64,000 nucleotides of DNA from Metamycoplasma neophronis (lineage in GTDB: Bacteria; Bacillota_I; Bacilli_A; Mycoplasmatales; Metamycoplasmataceae). This document shows positions 20,897 through 34,012 of the stretch, piece after piece. Under the pieces are notes generated by a model. The model made no database searches, was not told the DNA's origin, and worked only from the letters and a program-made list of their open reading frames with translations. The translations under genes were made by a program, and so were the position numbers. Within the stretch, counting starts at the first letter, position 1, and each line of letters opens with the position of its first letter. The DNA lies in NCBI RefSeq assembly GCF_006491995.1, contig NZ_VHHP01000004.1, positions 1 to 64,000 on the forward strand. Reading direction: 5' to 3'.

Positions 20897-21202
20897 TTAT
20901 TTTTGGAATCTTTTTACAAGTTCTTCAGCAGGCATGTATCCAACTACGTGGTTTACAAGTTTTCCATCTTCATATAAGAATAGTGAAGGAATCCCTTGTA
21001 CTCCCATTTCACGAGCAAAGTCAATGTTTTGGTCAACATCTAAGTCAAATACATTAATGTCTTCGTGATTTTCTGATAGTCTTTGTAATTCTGGACCCAT
21101 CATTTGGCAAGGAGGACATCATACTGCTCTAAAAGCTACGATAGCTTTACCGTTTAAGTGTTGATCTTGTAGATCTGATTTGTTGTTTAATTTTTTCATC
21201 AT
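20897..21202 (-). CDS. trxA: Thioredoxin
   Basis: A 101-residue thioredoxin fold protein that passes electrons from thioredoxin reductase to cytoplasmic disulfides. The active site reads AVWCPPCQMMGPEL, i.e. WCPPC instead of the common WCGPC; the Trp is TGA-coded. The cis-proline motif GVQGIPSLFLYEDGK is intact, and the length is standard. The start was set at the first of two consecutive ATG codons (21200-21202), behind AGGAGAG. It lies 49 bases after proS with no terminator between, so it may be read from the proS promoter. Confidence 0.9.
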
Positions 21203-21251
21203 AATATTCTCTCCTTTTTTGTTTTATTTGTACATAACAATTGTAGCAGAA

Positions 21252-22685
21252 TTAATAAGCTTTTGCAAAAATTACGTATTTTTTTGATTTTTTATGTGTA
21301 TAAAAACACACATCGTTATTAACTTTTATAGGTAATTCAAATGGAATGCAACGGGTTGAAGCGCCAGTCTCCTCTTTAATTTTGGCTTCATCTTCGCCAT
21401 TACCCTCAAATGCCGCCAAAACTCAATGACCTTTTTCGATTTGGGATTTAAATTCATCATAGTTAGAAACTTCGACGATATTGTTGAATAATCTTTGTTT
21501 TGCTGATTCGTATAAATTATTTTGAATTGCTGTTAATAATGATTCAACGGTTATGGCGATGTTTTCGATTGGAGCATAAACTTTTTCTAAGGTGTCACGT
21601 CTTACTAATAAAACTTGATTTTCGTTTAAGTCACGTGGTCCAACTTCAATTCTTAGAGGTGTTCCATGAATTTCAGAGTTTGCGGCTTTGAAACCTGCAC
21701 CCTTGTCTGAATCATCTAATTTAACTTCAATATTGTGAGATAGTAATTCTTCTTTAATTTGTGAAGCAACTTTGTGAACTCTTTCGTCTTTATTGGCAAA
21801 TAATTCAATAATGTCAACTTGAACTGGAGCAATTTTCGGAGGTATAATAATACCTCTATCATCTCCGTGAGTCATAATTAGGGCGCCCAGTAAACGAGTT
21901 GAAACGCCTCAACTAGTTCCGTATGCAAATTCTTGTTTGTTTTCGCGATTTTTGAAACTAATGTTAAAAGGTTTTGTGAAGTTTTGTCCTAAGTAGTGAC
22001 TTGTTCCGGCTTGTAATGCCTTACCATCTTTCATCATTGCTTCAATAGTAAATGTAAAGTCTGCACCCGAAAACTTTTCATGTTCAGTTTTTTGACCATC
22101 CATTACTGGAATAGCTAAATAATCAGATACAAAGTTTTTATAAATTTCTAACATTTTAGTAGTTAAAATTTTTGCTTCAGTTTCTGATGAGTGAATTGTA
22201 TGCCCTTCTTGTCATAAAAATTCACGTGTTCTTAAAAATGGGTTGGTTGTTTTTTCTCATCTTAAAACATTTACTCATTGGTTATAAATTAAAGGTAAAT
22301 CATTATATGAATTGATTTCATTTTTGAAGAAATCTCCAAATAATGTTTCGCTGGTTGGACGAATATAGTATTTTTCACTTAGTTTTTTTCCACCGACTTC
22401 AGTAACGGTAGCTAACTCAGGGTTAAAGCCTTGTAGGTGGTCTTTTTCTTTTTGCAATAAACTTTCAGGAATTAATAATGGTAAATTAACATTTTGAACT
22501 CCAACAGCTTTGAATTTACGGTCTAAGTTTAAACGAATATTGTCTCAAATACCAAATGATAAAGGTTTAAAAATGATTGAACCTTTCGTAGCACCATATG
22601 CCATTAGGTCTCCATTTTGAATAACATCAGTATATCATCTTGCAAAATTTTCACTTTGTGGGGTAACTTTTTCTAACTTTTTCAT
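21252..22685 (-). CDS. proS: Proline--tRNA ligase, eukaryote-like type
   Basis: A 477-residue class II synthetase that charges tRNA-Pro. It belongs to the shorter eukaryote/archaeon-like ProS type without the bacterial editing insertion: motif 2 is ...RPTSETLFGDFFKNEI with [21 protein letters not shown], and motif 3 is [22 protein letters not shown]. An anticodon-binding domain follows (VQVDIIELFANKDE), then a C-terminal zinc-binding-type segment ending KKYVIFAKAY. Length fits. Several TGA-coded Trp. The ATG at 22683-22685 opens with MKKLEKVTPQSENFARWY, the usual start of this type. Confidence 0.95.
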
Positions 22686-22755
22686 AACATAATTATTTTA
22701 TACGCTTTTTATTTTTTTTTATTTAGTTTTAAAACTAAACAAAGTGCAAATAAAA

Positions 22756-22777
22756 AAGAAAGGATATTATCCCTTCT
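22756..22777 (-). terminator. Terminator after deoB
   Basis: GAAGGGATA and TATCCTTTC arms on the minus strand with a short loop, followed by TTTTTTATT. Confidence 0.75.
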
Positions 22778-22783
22778 CTTCAA

Positions 22784-23974
22784 TTAAATTAGTTCATCGA
22801 AAATATCTTCACCAGTTTCAACTGTTGGAACGCCAAAGTTTCTTGCAACAATGTTTCCGGCAGTTCCTAAACCTTTTAAAGGTTCTTTGAATGCTTTAGG
22901 TGATTTAAATGACTTAGAAAATACAGTTAGTGGCAATGCTTCACGAGTATGGTCTGGTCCCATAGTTGGATCATTTCCGTGGTCTGAAGTCATAATTAAT
23001 AAGTCATCAGATTTCATTGCATTAATTAGTTTGGTTAATTTGACATCTAATCTTGATACGTTTTCACTGTAACCAATTGGATTTTCTCTATGTCCATAGT
23101 GGCTATCAAATTGAACTAAGTTAACAAAAATAAATTGGTTTTTTGAATCTGAGTTAGCAATGTCAATTGCAACGTCCATGTTTTCATCATCAGAAGCAGG
23201 ACCATAAACTTTGTCAATACCAACGTGGGTAAAGATGTCATTAATTTTACCAACAGCTACAACTTCAACACCAGCTTTTTGTAGGTCTTCTAAAATGATG
23301 TGACCAGTTGGTTTGTTGGCAAAGTCGTGGCGGTTAAATGTTCTTGTGAATTTACCATCTTCATAAACGAAAGGTCTTGAAATAACTCTTGCTACGTTTC
23401 ATTCTGGACGTGATGAACAAATTGCACGAGCTCTTTTAGCATATTCAGTTAATTTTTCAACACCCAAGGTTTTTTCGTCCCCAATAATTTGTAGAGTTGA
23501 GTCTGGAGATGTGTAAATAATCATATCTCCTTTTTCCATGTGTTGGTGTCCAAGTTCAGCTAAAATTACTGTACCAGAAGCATTTCTGTTACCAATAATT
23601 TTGCGTCCGTCAAAGGCTTTAGATAATTCTTCACATAAATCTGCTGGGAAACCATTTTCAGTGAATTGTGGGTTAGGGACTTTTGTATAAATTCCCATCA
23701 TTTCTCAGTGTCCAGTCAATGTATCTTTACCATTTGACATTTCATGAATTCTTCCCACATAAGCAAGTGGGTTTTTATTTCTTGCAACGTGTCCTGAAAT
23801 TTTAGCAACTTCAGTAATACCTAATTTTCTTCATGTAGGGATTTCTAGAGGTAATGCTTCAGAAGCATGTAATAAACTATTGGCTCCTTTGTCACCAAAT
23901 TCGGCTTGTCTTGGTTCTTCGCCAATTCCAAGTCCATCAGTAACAATGAAGAAAACACGATTAAATTTAGGCAT
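22784..23974 (-). CDS. deoB: Phosphopentomutase
   Basis: A 396-residue alkaline-phosphatase-superfamily mutase that interconverts (deoxy)ribose 1-phosphate and 5-phosphate in nucleoside salvage. The metal site begins FIVTDGLGIGE (Asp), the phosphorylated residue region is SNGKDTLTGHWEMMG, and the second metal cluster is VQFDSHYGHRENPIGY with SDHGNDPTMGPDHTREALPL. Length is typical (about 390). The ATG at 23972-23974 follows AAGGAGACG. In mycoplasmas, which depend on nucleoside scavenging, this feeds sugar phosphates into glycolysis. It is a single-gene unit with its own terminator. Confidence 0.95.
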
Positions 23975-24210
23975 ATCGTCTCCTTGTTATTTTTTATCTA
24001 TAAATTTAAAATTTTGATTTGCTTCAATATAAAAAACAGAAAATGTTTTTACATCTATTATTTTACATTAAAATGACCCTTTTCACTCAAAAGACAAGTT
24101 TCGACTACACATCAATTGATTAAGAAAAAATCATTAAAAATTTATATGATAAAATTAAAGAGTAATTAATACAAGAATATCTAATAAATATTTCAAATCA
24201 AAGGGGATAC

Positions 24211-25632
24211 ATGAAATATAATGAAAACAAAACTAAGATAGTTGCAACTATCGGACCTGCTTCAGATAATTATGAAACAATGAAGGAATTAATTAAAGCA
24301 GGTGTGTCAACAATTAGAGCTAACTTTTCACACGGCGATCCAAGCATGCACCAGCACAAATTTGAAATTGCAAGACAAATTTCAAAAGAACTTGATCGTC
24401 CAATCTCATTAATGTTAGACACGAAAGGCCCAGAAATTAGAATTGGTAAAATGGAAAATGATGCAGTCGAAATTCCTGCTAAAAAAACTTTACTAATTAA
24501 AACTGATGAAAACTCATACAAAAACCTATTAGGTAATGCTGATGTTATTTCGGTATCATATCGTATGGATAAAGACGTAAAAACTGGCAACGTCATTTTA
24601 CTAGATGATGGTAAATTAGTAACAGTTGTTAAAGAAGTTAATCCAATGGAAATTACTGTTGAAACAGTCAATGCACATAAATTAAAAACAAATAAAAGAA
24701 TTAACATTCCTGGCGTTGATTTCTCATTACCTTTCTTAGGCGAAAAAGATCGTAACGATATTGCATGAGGAGCTAAATATAAAGTTGACTATATTGCAGC
24801 ATCATTCGTAAACTCAGCTAAAAACGTTAAAGAAATTAGAGAAATCTTAGATGCTAATGGTGGACAACACATTCAAATAGTTTCAAAAATTGAATCACAA
24901 TTTGGAATTAATAACATTGATGAAATTATTGAAGCTAGTGACGCGATTATGATTGCCAGAGGAGACTTAGGATTAGAAATTCCATACTATGATGTTCCTT
25001 ACTATGAAAAACAAATCATTCGTAAATGTCGTTTAGCAGGAAAACAAGTTATTGTTGCTACTCAAATGCTAGACTCAATGGAAAACAGCCCAATGCCTAC
25101 TCGTGCTGAAGTAACTGACGTTTATTATGCTGTTGAATTAGGGGCAGATGCGACAATGTTATCAGGCGAAACAGCAAGTGGAAAATACCCAGTTGATGCT
25201 GTTAAAACTATGGCTAAAATTCAAAAAAGAGCTGAAAAAGAATATTTTACCGAACACTTCTATAACAAACAAATCGAAAAAGTTGCTACTCAACCTTCTT
25301 CACGTATGCTAATTGCTTATGAAGTTGCTAAAATTTTACAATCTGGTGAATATAAATTTGCAATCGTATTAAGCCACACGGGTCAATTATTAAAAGAAAT
25401 TTCTAGATACAGACCAAATGCAAACATCATTGGTGTTGTAAGCGACGATAAATTAGTTTGAAGCTTTGGAATTACTGCTGGCGTATTTTGTGAAAAACAC
25501 TCAGTTGCAATCAGAAACCTAATTAAATTTAACCATGCTGCCGGAGCGCAAGTTTTAGAAAACTACGGAGTCAAAAAAGGTGACAAGTTCATTGTTGTTG
25601 ATAGTTTAAACATTACCACACACGAATATTAA
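24211..25632 (+). CDS. pyk: Pyruvate kinase
   Basis: A 473-residue pyruvate kinase, converting phosphoenolpyruvate and ADP to pyruvate and ATP, the last step of glycolysis. The start TKIVATIGPASDNYETMKEL is the N-terminal signature; the B domain is a short lid (residues ~70-165); the active-site block is SKIESQFGINNIDEII and IMIARGDLGLEI, with KQVIVATQMLDSM and PTRAEVTDV. The C-terminal domain is complete to 25632. Two TGA-coded Trp. AGGGGA sits just upstream of the ATG. It has a convergent partner, serS, with a shared terminator. Confidence 0.96.
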
Positions 25633-25643
25633 TTTAAAAATTT

Positions 25644-25671
25644 AAAAACACGGCCACGCGGCTGTGTTTTT
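25644..25671. terminator. Bidirectional terminator between pyk and serS
   Basis: AAAAACACGGCC and GGCTGTGTTTTT arms, 12 pairs with one G-U, loop ACGC. Confidence 0.82.
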
Positions 25672-25687
25672 AAAATCATTATGTTGG

Positions 25688-26953
<1,266 letters not shown>

Positions 26954-27093
26954 GTAATTACCTCTTTATATTTTGAATAATACAAGTATATTATAAATTT
27001 TTTTATTAAAAATAAACTTAAAAGTTATCGCAAACAAATTGTTGGCCGCAAACGAAGCCTTAGTATAAAAATGTGTTAAAATTTAAAATAATT

Positions 27094-29352
27094 ATGAATG
27101 ACAGACAAAGTATTATATTAGGTAATTTTACAAAGGTATTATGAGCTTCTACTGATAAAAGTATTGTAATTGCTTCCTTCAAGGTTTTAAAAAATGATGC
27201 TGCCAATGAAGTTAAACTAAATAAGTTTAATTCAATTGCGATAACAATAAAAAACAACACTTTTATTGAAAAAGAAATTTCACTAGGTCAAAAAAACTAT
27301 GAAATCATAGTCGCTCCAGTAATCAAATCTAAATATCCAAATAGTTATCAATTAGTTGATTTAAGAGAAACTAACGATGATGATACATATCAAAAGAATT
27401 ACATCGTTAAGTTTTTAAAGAGCGCTCACTTTAGAGGTATTGGCGAGCAAAAAGCTTGAGCAATAGTGAACGAATTAGGATTGGATGCTTTAAAAAAGAT
27501 TGCCGAAGACAGCGGTCAAATTAATTATACCGCTTTGGGCATCAGTGAAGCTAGTTGGGATGAAGCAAAAAAATTCTTGAAAGAAAATCCTCAATTAGTT
27601 GAAGACCAAATGTTATTTTTAAAATTGAATCTAAGTCCTTCGCTTTATGAAATTATTTTAAAGAAATTTGAAAACCTGTCAGCTTTTATTGATGAATATC
27701 AAGATAATTTTTATCGTTTTTATTTGGATAATCAACGCATTAAGTTAGAAGATATGGATAAGCTAACTAATCATTTTTTAGAAGGCGCACATCCATTTAA
27801 ACCCGCCACTCATATTTATCGTTCTTTAAGCGAATACTTTTTTGATACCGGGAATACAAGAATACTGCGTCAAGATTTATATGATACATTGCTAAAATAT
27901 GCGACTTCTGATGTTGATTGACCATCTGAAATTATGGCATTTAATAACGCTGTTAGGCTGCTAAAAGAAGATGGTTATTTGATTTCTCTTGAATATTTTG
28001 ATGGTGAATATATCACCACTAAAAATATTTATGAAATGGAAACATATATCATAAAAAGATTGAAAGACATTGAATTATCAAGCGGTTTAAAACCTATTGA
28101 ATATAATAAAAAAAGTATTTTTCATGACCTTCAATTAGAAGCAATTAAAAAGGGATTAAGCGAAAAGTTACTATTGATAACAGGCAGTCCCGGCACTGGT
28201 AAGACTTTAATTACTAATGAAATAATAAGTTCATTTTTAAAAATATACCATGAAGACTCTTTGGCTGTTTTAACTCCAACAGGAAGAGCAACTATTAATA
28301 TTAATAATAAAAATGAAAAAGCAAAAGCAGTGACAATTCACAGCTTTTTAGAATGAGATCCTGAAAATGATAAATTCAATGTAAACGAAAAAAATCCAAA
28401 GAGCATTGAATGTTTAATTATTGACGAATTTTCAATGGTTTCGGTTGACATATTTTATGCCTTATTAAAAGGTATAAACCCACGTTATTTAAAAAGAATA
28501 ATTTTAGTTGGGGATAAGGATCAGCTGCCAGCAATCGGTCCTGGTTATCTAATTCATGATTTCATTGAAAACAAAATATTTGACACAATCTATTTGCAAA
28601 AAATATACCGGCAAGCAGAAAATTATGACATCGTCAACGATGCGATTACGATTAACCGTGGTGAAATTCCATCATTCGAAGGAGAACATTCACAATTTTT
28701 AAGAATTCGTAGCGAAGATTTGCATGAAGAATTAATTAAAAAGATTCAAGATTTGATGCTTAAGGGCTATAGCAAACGTGATATTGCGGTTTTGAGTCCA
28801 ATTTATAATTATGAAACTGGTATTAATGAACTTAATAATTTACTAAGTACATATTTTAGAAAACTTGATAATGAACAGCAAGTGAAATACCGTGATAAAA
28901 CATTTGCAATTGATGATAAAATTATCAACCTTGTTAACGACCCAAGGGCCCATGTGTTTAATGGTGAAATTGGTTATATTTCTTGATTTACTTTTGAAGA
29001 TAAAAAAGATAGTTTCGAAAAGAATTTAACTAATATTTCTGTTGACTTTGAGGGCGATGATAAAACCGTTACTTATTCAAAGAGCGATTTTAATAACAAC
29101 ACAGCGCTCGCATATTGTACTAGTGTTCATAAATATCAAGGTTCAGAATGTAAGGCTGTCATTGTGGTTTTATTCTCGGAAGCCAAAAGATTGTTAAGTA
29201 AAAAATTAATTTATACCGCAATAACTAGAGCAAAACAATACAGTTGTATAATGGGTGAACTTGATGCATTGTATGAGGGTATTCATCGAGATAATGATTC
29301 AAATCGAATAACTAATATTAAAAAATTGTGAGAAGAAGAATGAAAGGAATAA
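27094..29352 (+). CDS. recD2: RecD2-type ATP-dependent DNA helicase
   Basis: A 752-residue superfamily 1B 5'-3' helicase. The N-terminal ~190 residues hold the OB-like part and helix-hairpin-helix region (AHFRGIGEQKAWAIVNELG) typical of RecD2. Walker A GSPGTGKT is at residues 364-371, followed by TPTGRAT, the DEXX-type IIDEFSMV, GDKDQLPAIGPG, and the C-terminal UvrD-like motif VHKYQGSECKAVIVV with YTAITRAK. Bacteria without RecBC use it in repair and replication-fork processing. Length is in the usual range (about 740). It ends one base before the pth ATG, making a recD2-pth-tilS unit. Confidence 0.93.
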
Positions 29353-29353
29353 T

Positions 29354-29899
29354 ATGAAATTAATTGTAGGACTAGGAAATCCGGGTCCAGAGTATGAAAA
29401 GACTAGACATAATGCCGGTTTTATGACAATTGATAAGATTGCCGAAAAACTAGGTATTAAATTAGATGAAAAAAAATTCAATGGTGTTTATTACAGAGAC
29501 AAAGATATCTGTGTGGCAAAACCTTTAACTTATATGAATAAAAGCGGTGATTTCGTAAGAGCTATTAAAGATTATTACAATATTCCTATTGATGATATTT
29601 TAATAATTTATGACGATATGGACTTACCGCTAGGCAAAGCAACCATTAAGCAAAAAGGTTCGGCCGGCGGACATAACGGTATGAAAGACATTATCAATAA
29701 ATTAGGTACCGAAGAAATTAAAAGAGTGAAAATTGGTATTGGCCGGGGCGAAAATGTCATTGACTTTGTTTTAGGCAAATTTAGTTATAATGATTTGAAG
29801 ATTATTGAACAAGTTATTGATGTTTCTTCAGATGCTGTTATCTCATACATTAGCAATGATATTCGTTTTGTTATGAATAAATATTCAGGAAAACTATAA
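29354..29899 (+). CDS. pth: Peptidyl-tRNA hydrolase
   Basis: A 181-residue Pth that releases peptides from tRNA after premature ribosome drop-off. The N-terminal signature is MKLIVGLGNPGPEYEKTRHNAGF (catalytic His in RHNAG), followed by KPLTYMNKSGDFV (Asn) and the central IYDDMDLPLG with Asp, then KGSAGGHNGMKDI. Length is normal. AAGGAA precedes the ATG inside the end of recD2. Its stop TAA shares the last A with the ATG of tilS. Confidence 0.96.
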   Translation: MKLIVGLGNPGPEYEKTRHNAGFMTIDKIAEKLGIKLDEKKFNGVYYRDKDICVAKPLTYMNKSGDFVRAIKDYYNIPIDDILIIYDDMDLPLGKATIKQKGSAGGHNGMKDIINKLGTEEIKRVKIGIGRGENVIDFVLGKFSYNDLKIIEQVIDVSSDAVISYISNDIRFVMNKYSGKL

Positions 29900-30843
29900 T
29901 GCAAGAACATCTAATTAAAAAATATGAATCCTTATTAGCCAAAGTTAAATTTGAATTTCAAAAGCATAACATTGGCATAAAACAAAAAATGTTGATTGGT
30001 GTTAGCGGTGGTCCTGATTCAATGTGGCTTTTATATTTGCTAAAAGATTATGACGTTGTTGTTGCTTGTGTCAATTATAATAAACGTTTTGATAGTCATT
30101 ATGATGCATCGCTTGTTAAGTTATTTTGTGAAGAAAACAACATCCCATGTGAAATTTTGTCTTTAGATCACAAAGAAAATGCAAACGGTAATTTTCAAGC
30201 AATCGCAAGAGAAGAAAGATATTTATTTTATAAAGAAATATATCAAAAGTATAATTGCTCATTATTGCTCTTAGCGCATCAAAAGGATGACTTTTTAGAA
30301 ACCGCGATTATGCAAAAAGAAAGTAGTCGTGAAACTTTGCATTTTGGAATTAAACATATTAATTATGTTTATCAAATGAATATTTTCAGACCAATGCTTT
30401 CATTATTCTGAAAACAGGAAATAATTGATTTATGCAATGAATTTTCGATTCTTTTTGCAACTGATTATACAAACAAAATGCCAACATATACACGTAATAA
30501 GATTAGGGCAAATTTATTACATTTTTCTAATCAATGAAAACAAAATTTATATAATGAAATAATGATTGAAAATCAAGCTAATTTAATCATTGAAGCGAAA
30601 GTTATTAATTGATATATTGAATGAAAAAATCAAGAATTTTCATGTGATTGACTTGATTTCAATAATCCTTTAATTGATAAATTAATTTATTTTTTAATTA
30701 ACGATAAATATAAAAATATCAATCTTACTAAAGGGAAAATCGCCTCAATTATTGATTTTTTAAAAAGCGCAAACCGAAGCTCTAAATATATTTTGGATGA
30801 CGAAAATGTGTTATTTAAAAAGAAAAATCATTTAATTTTCTAG
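29899..30843 (+). CDS. tilS: tRNA(Ile)-lysidine synthase
   Basis: A 314-residue TilS, which converts the wobble C of tRNA-Ile(CAU) to lysidine so it reads AUA; essential in AT-rich genomes. The PP-loop is IGVSGGPDSMWLLY (residues ~34-47), followed by LLAHQKDDFLETAIMQ and FRPMLSLF. The conserved TRNKIRANLL lies near residue 200. The C-terminal domain is short and AT-encoded (many Lys, Asn, Ile), as in other mollicutes. It is translationally coupled to pth through a TAATG overlap and ends just before the ftsH promoter, a common pairing. Confidence 0.95.
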
Positions 30844-30892
30844 TTTTTTCGCTCATTATTATTTAAAAATAAAAAAAGAAATATAAATTAAT

Positions 30893-30898
30893 TATAAT
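30893..30898 (+). promoter_or_regulatory. -10 box of ftsH
   Basis: TATAAT 27 bases before the ftsH ATG, with AAAGGAG at 30915-30921 as ribosome-binding site. Confidence 0.5.
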
Positions 30899-30925
30899 TT
30901 AAAATTATTTATCGAAAGGAGTGGT

Positions 30926-33130
30926 ATGCAAGAAAAACCAAAGAAAAAACGTGGATTATCGCTAGGGTACGCTTTATTAATTACCTTTGCAGTTATTGCT
31001 GGTTTTATGCTAATTTGATTTTTAGTAGACTACATTCGCGAAAGCAGAATAACATACGCTACAATTGGTCAATTGCGCGATTTTATTAAAGCTACCGGTA
31101 AGAGCACAAATGACAGTTTCTATATATCTAGTTGATACCAAGGGACATATGATGATATCCTTAGAGTCACCGTATCAGGAACTCCAGCCGAAATTGGAGC
31201 TGTTTTAAATAACCCAAGATTTGTCGATTCTACTTACTCATTCTCAGTTGTATTAAGTGGAACACTAAATAAAGAATTACCAAATTCTGTAATTCAATGA
31301 GCATATCCAACAGCAGACGGAACTACTCATACATATATTGAAGCTTTAACAAGACTTACAACTGGATCAAAAACAATTAACGAAACAACAATTAAACTAA
31401 CTGGTGTTATCGCAAGCCAAGGTTTTCCAAAACAAAATGCATGAAGTAAATACATTCAACCTGGTATTTCAGCATTCGCTGCAATAGGTTTCGTGTTAAT
31501 TTTATTCTATTCATTTAGATGAAGTTTATCAGCGAGAGAAAACGGAATGTTCGGAGCAACAAACTCAAAATCTGTTGCACAAAGAGTTTATTCAAATAAA
31601 AAATTCTCAGATATCGCTGGTAACGAAGAAGTTAAAGAAGAAGTTGCCGAATTAGTTGATTATTTAAAATATCCCAAAAAATATGAAGCGGCAGGAGCAA
31701 GAATTCCTAAGGGTATCTTATTAGGAGGACCTCCAGGAACAGGTAAAACTTTAATTGCTAAAGCTACTGCTGGCGAAGCTAATGTACCATTCTTCTTCAT
31801 TTCAGCATCAAACTTCGTTGAAATGTTTGTAGGTTTAGGTGCTAAAAGAGTTCGTGATATGTTCAACGAAGCAAGACAAGCAGCACCTGCAATTATTTTT
31901 ATCGATGAACTAGATGCCGTGGGGAGATCTAGAGGTGCTGGTATTGGTGGTGGAAACGATGAACGTGAACAAACCTTAAACCAATTGCTAGTTGAAATGG
32001 ATGGTATTAAAGAAAACAGTGGTATTTTAATCATGGCAGCAACAAACCGTACTGATGTTTTAGATCCTGCCTTATTAAGACCTGGTCGTTTTGACAGAAC
32101 TATCACTGTTGGATTACCTGATATTAAAGAACGTGAAGAAATATTAAAATTACATGCACGTGGAAAAAGAATTGCACCTGAAGTTAACTTTGCTTTAATT
32201 GCAAGAAGAACTCCTGGATTCTCTGGTGCTCAATTAGAAAACGTAATTAACGAAGCTTCTTTATTGAGTGTTCGTGAAAACCACAGTTTAATCACTACCG
32301 ATGAAATTGACGAAGCTATAGATAGAGTTATGGCAGGTCCTGCTAAGAAAAGTAGAACAATTTCAGAAAAAGAAAATATCGCCGTTGCTTATCATGAAGC
32401 TGGTCATGCAGTCGTAGGCCTAAAAGTAAAAGGTGGAAACAAAGTTCAAAAAATTACCATCATACCTCGTGGACAAGCGGGTGGTTATAATTTAATGATG
32501 CCTGAAGAAGAAAAATACAATCGTTCAAAAGCCGAGTTATTGGCGATGATAACTTCATTTATGGGCGGTCGTGTTGCCGAAGCTATTATTTATGGCGCAG
32601 ATAATGTATCTACCGGAGCAAGTGATGATATTGCGAAAGCTACAACTATTGCACGTAGAATGGTTACCGAATGAGGTTTATCTGATTTAGGACCTATAAA
32701 ATATGAAGAAGATTCTCAAAATCCTTTCTTAGGAAGAGATTACATGAAGAGCGTTTCTTTCTCTAATAAAGTTGGTCAAGAAATTGATGAACAAATTAGA
32801 AAAATAATTTTAAAAGCACAAAAAGATGCTTATGAAATCATTTCAGAAAATCGTGAACTACTTGAACTAATTAAAGATGCTTTAATTATCAATGAAACCA
32901 TCGTTGCAGAAGAAATTGAATATATTGAAAAAAATATGAAATTACCACCTGCTCTAGATAAAACAAAAGCTGCTCTTAAAAAAGAATATTCATCAGAAGA
33001 TTTCGATGAACTATTTAATGAAGTGGCAGGAAACAAAAAATTAGATATTGATAACTATAAAGATGATCTTGATAAAGAATTGAAAAAACACAATATTAAA
33101 GAGGAAGAAGATAAAGAAGAGGAAAATTAA
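30926..33130 (+). CDS. ftsH: ATP-dependent zinc metalloprotease FtsH
   Basis: A 734-residue membrane-bound AAA protease that removes damaged membrane proteins and some regulators. Two membrane helices lie at about residues 13-35 and 175-195 ([17 protein letters not shown]); the loop between them faces outward. The AAA module has Walker [10 protein letters not shown], Walker [12 protein letters not shown] and the second region of homology [21 protein letters not shown]. The protease site is HEAGH in [12 protein letters not shown], with the third ligand region [14 protein letters not shown] highly acidic and basic tail ([22 protein letters not shown]) ends the protein. Length is normal for mycoplasmas. 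Confidence 0.96.
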
Positions 33131-33141
33131 TCCTCTTTTTT
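33118..33141 (+). terminator. Terminator after ftsH
   Basis: AGAGGA and TCCTCT arms around AAATTAA, then a T run; the first arm is inside the last ftsH codons. Confidence 0.75.
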
Positions 33142-33179
33142 ATATTCACAAACTCAATTCATATAATTTAGTTATATGA

Positions 33180-33185
33180 TATAAT
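33180..33185 (+). promoter_or_regulatory. Extended -10 promoter of the repeat lipoprotein gene
   Basis: TGA-TATAAT (TGnTATAAT form), 27 bases before the lipoprotein ATG; AAGGAGA precedes the start codon. Confidence 0.55.
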
Positions 33186-33212
33186 GAATATGAAAAAAAA
33201 TAAGGAGATAAA

Positions 33213-33926
33213 ATGAAAAAATCATTCAAACTTTTACTATCATTAGGGGGTGTTTCCGCAGTAGCATTTATGCCATTAGTGGCCGCTTCTTGTGCGAAAA
33301 AAGAAGAACCAAAAAAACCAGAACAACCTGTTAATCCAGCACAACCTGCTACACCAGCACAACCTGCTACACCAGCACAACCAGCAGCTGATCCAAATAA
33401 AGAGTTAGTTACTGCAATTAATACAAAATTAAAAGAAATTGCCGTTCCTGAAAACTTTACTTGAGCACCTGCAGCCGGTGTTACATTAGAAAAAATTAAA
33501 GAACAAGGCGCAATATTACTTTACAGCTGACAATCACACAACATTGTCTTAAAATCAAGTACAGATCAACACACTGATTGAAATAAGGTAGCCTTTACAA
33601 CAAAAGCCGGCTTAAATTGAACTGCTAGTGGAAAACAATTCCAACTTGCTAATTCAACAAGCCCACTATATGATAAAACATTAAAAAATGGTAAGCAAGT
33701 TAAAGCAATTAGTACATTCTTAACATTTACAGTAAACGACGACAATACTGTTACATTTACATTACTAGGTTCAGCATCAGATAATGGTAAAAACCCAGTA
33801 GTTGGAACCGAACAAGTAACAATTAAAGTTGCAACACCTGCCCCTGCAGCAGCACCAACCACCGAAACAACAACAGCTCCAGCAGCATCCGCTACAAGCG
33901 AAGAATCAACAGGATCAACAAGATAA
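33213..33926 (+). CDS. Surface lipoprotein with PAQPAT tandem repeats
   Basis: A 237-residue lipoprotein. The signal peptide MKKSFKLLLSLGGVSAVAFM ends in the lipobox LVAASC, with the lipidated Cys at residue 27. It is followed by a Lys/Glu/Pro spacer and three near-identical PAQPAT units, an 18-base DNA repeat, then a folded core of ~140 residues (with NKVAFTTKAGLNW and ISTFLTFTVNDDNTVTFTLLG, beta-rich) and a low-complexity Ala/Thr/Pro/Ser tail. It would be anchored outside the cell. It resembles mycoplasma adhesin or variable surface lipoproteins in layout, but I cannot name a family. Single-gene unit with its own promoter and terminator. Confidence 0.85.
33336..33389 (+). repeat. 18-base coding tandem repeat
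   Basis: Two exact copies of an 18-base unit encoding PAQPAT (33336-33353, 33354-33371) followed by a diverged third. Such in-frame repeats can expand or contract by slippage and change the surface protein's stalk length. Confidence 0.75.
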
Positions 33927-33981
33927 GTAATTAATATTGAAAGACAAAGCTGCCAAAGCAGAGAACGTCAAACACATAATT

Positions 33982-34006
33982 AAAACACAGCCAGAAGCTG
34001 TGTTTT
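33982..34006. terminator. Bidirectional terminator between the lipoprotein and trmB
   Basis: Perfect AAAACACAGC and GCTGTGTTTT arms with a five-base loop. Confidence 0.85.
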
Positions 34007-34012
34007 AATATT

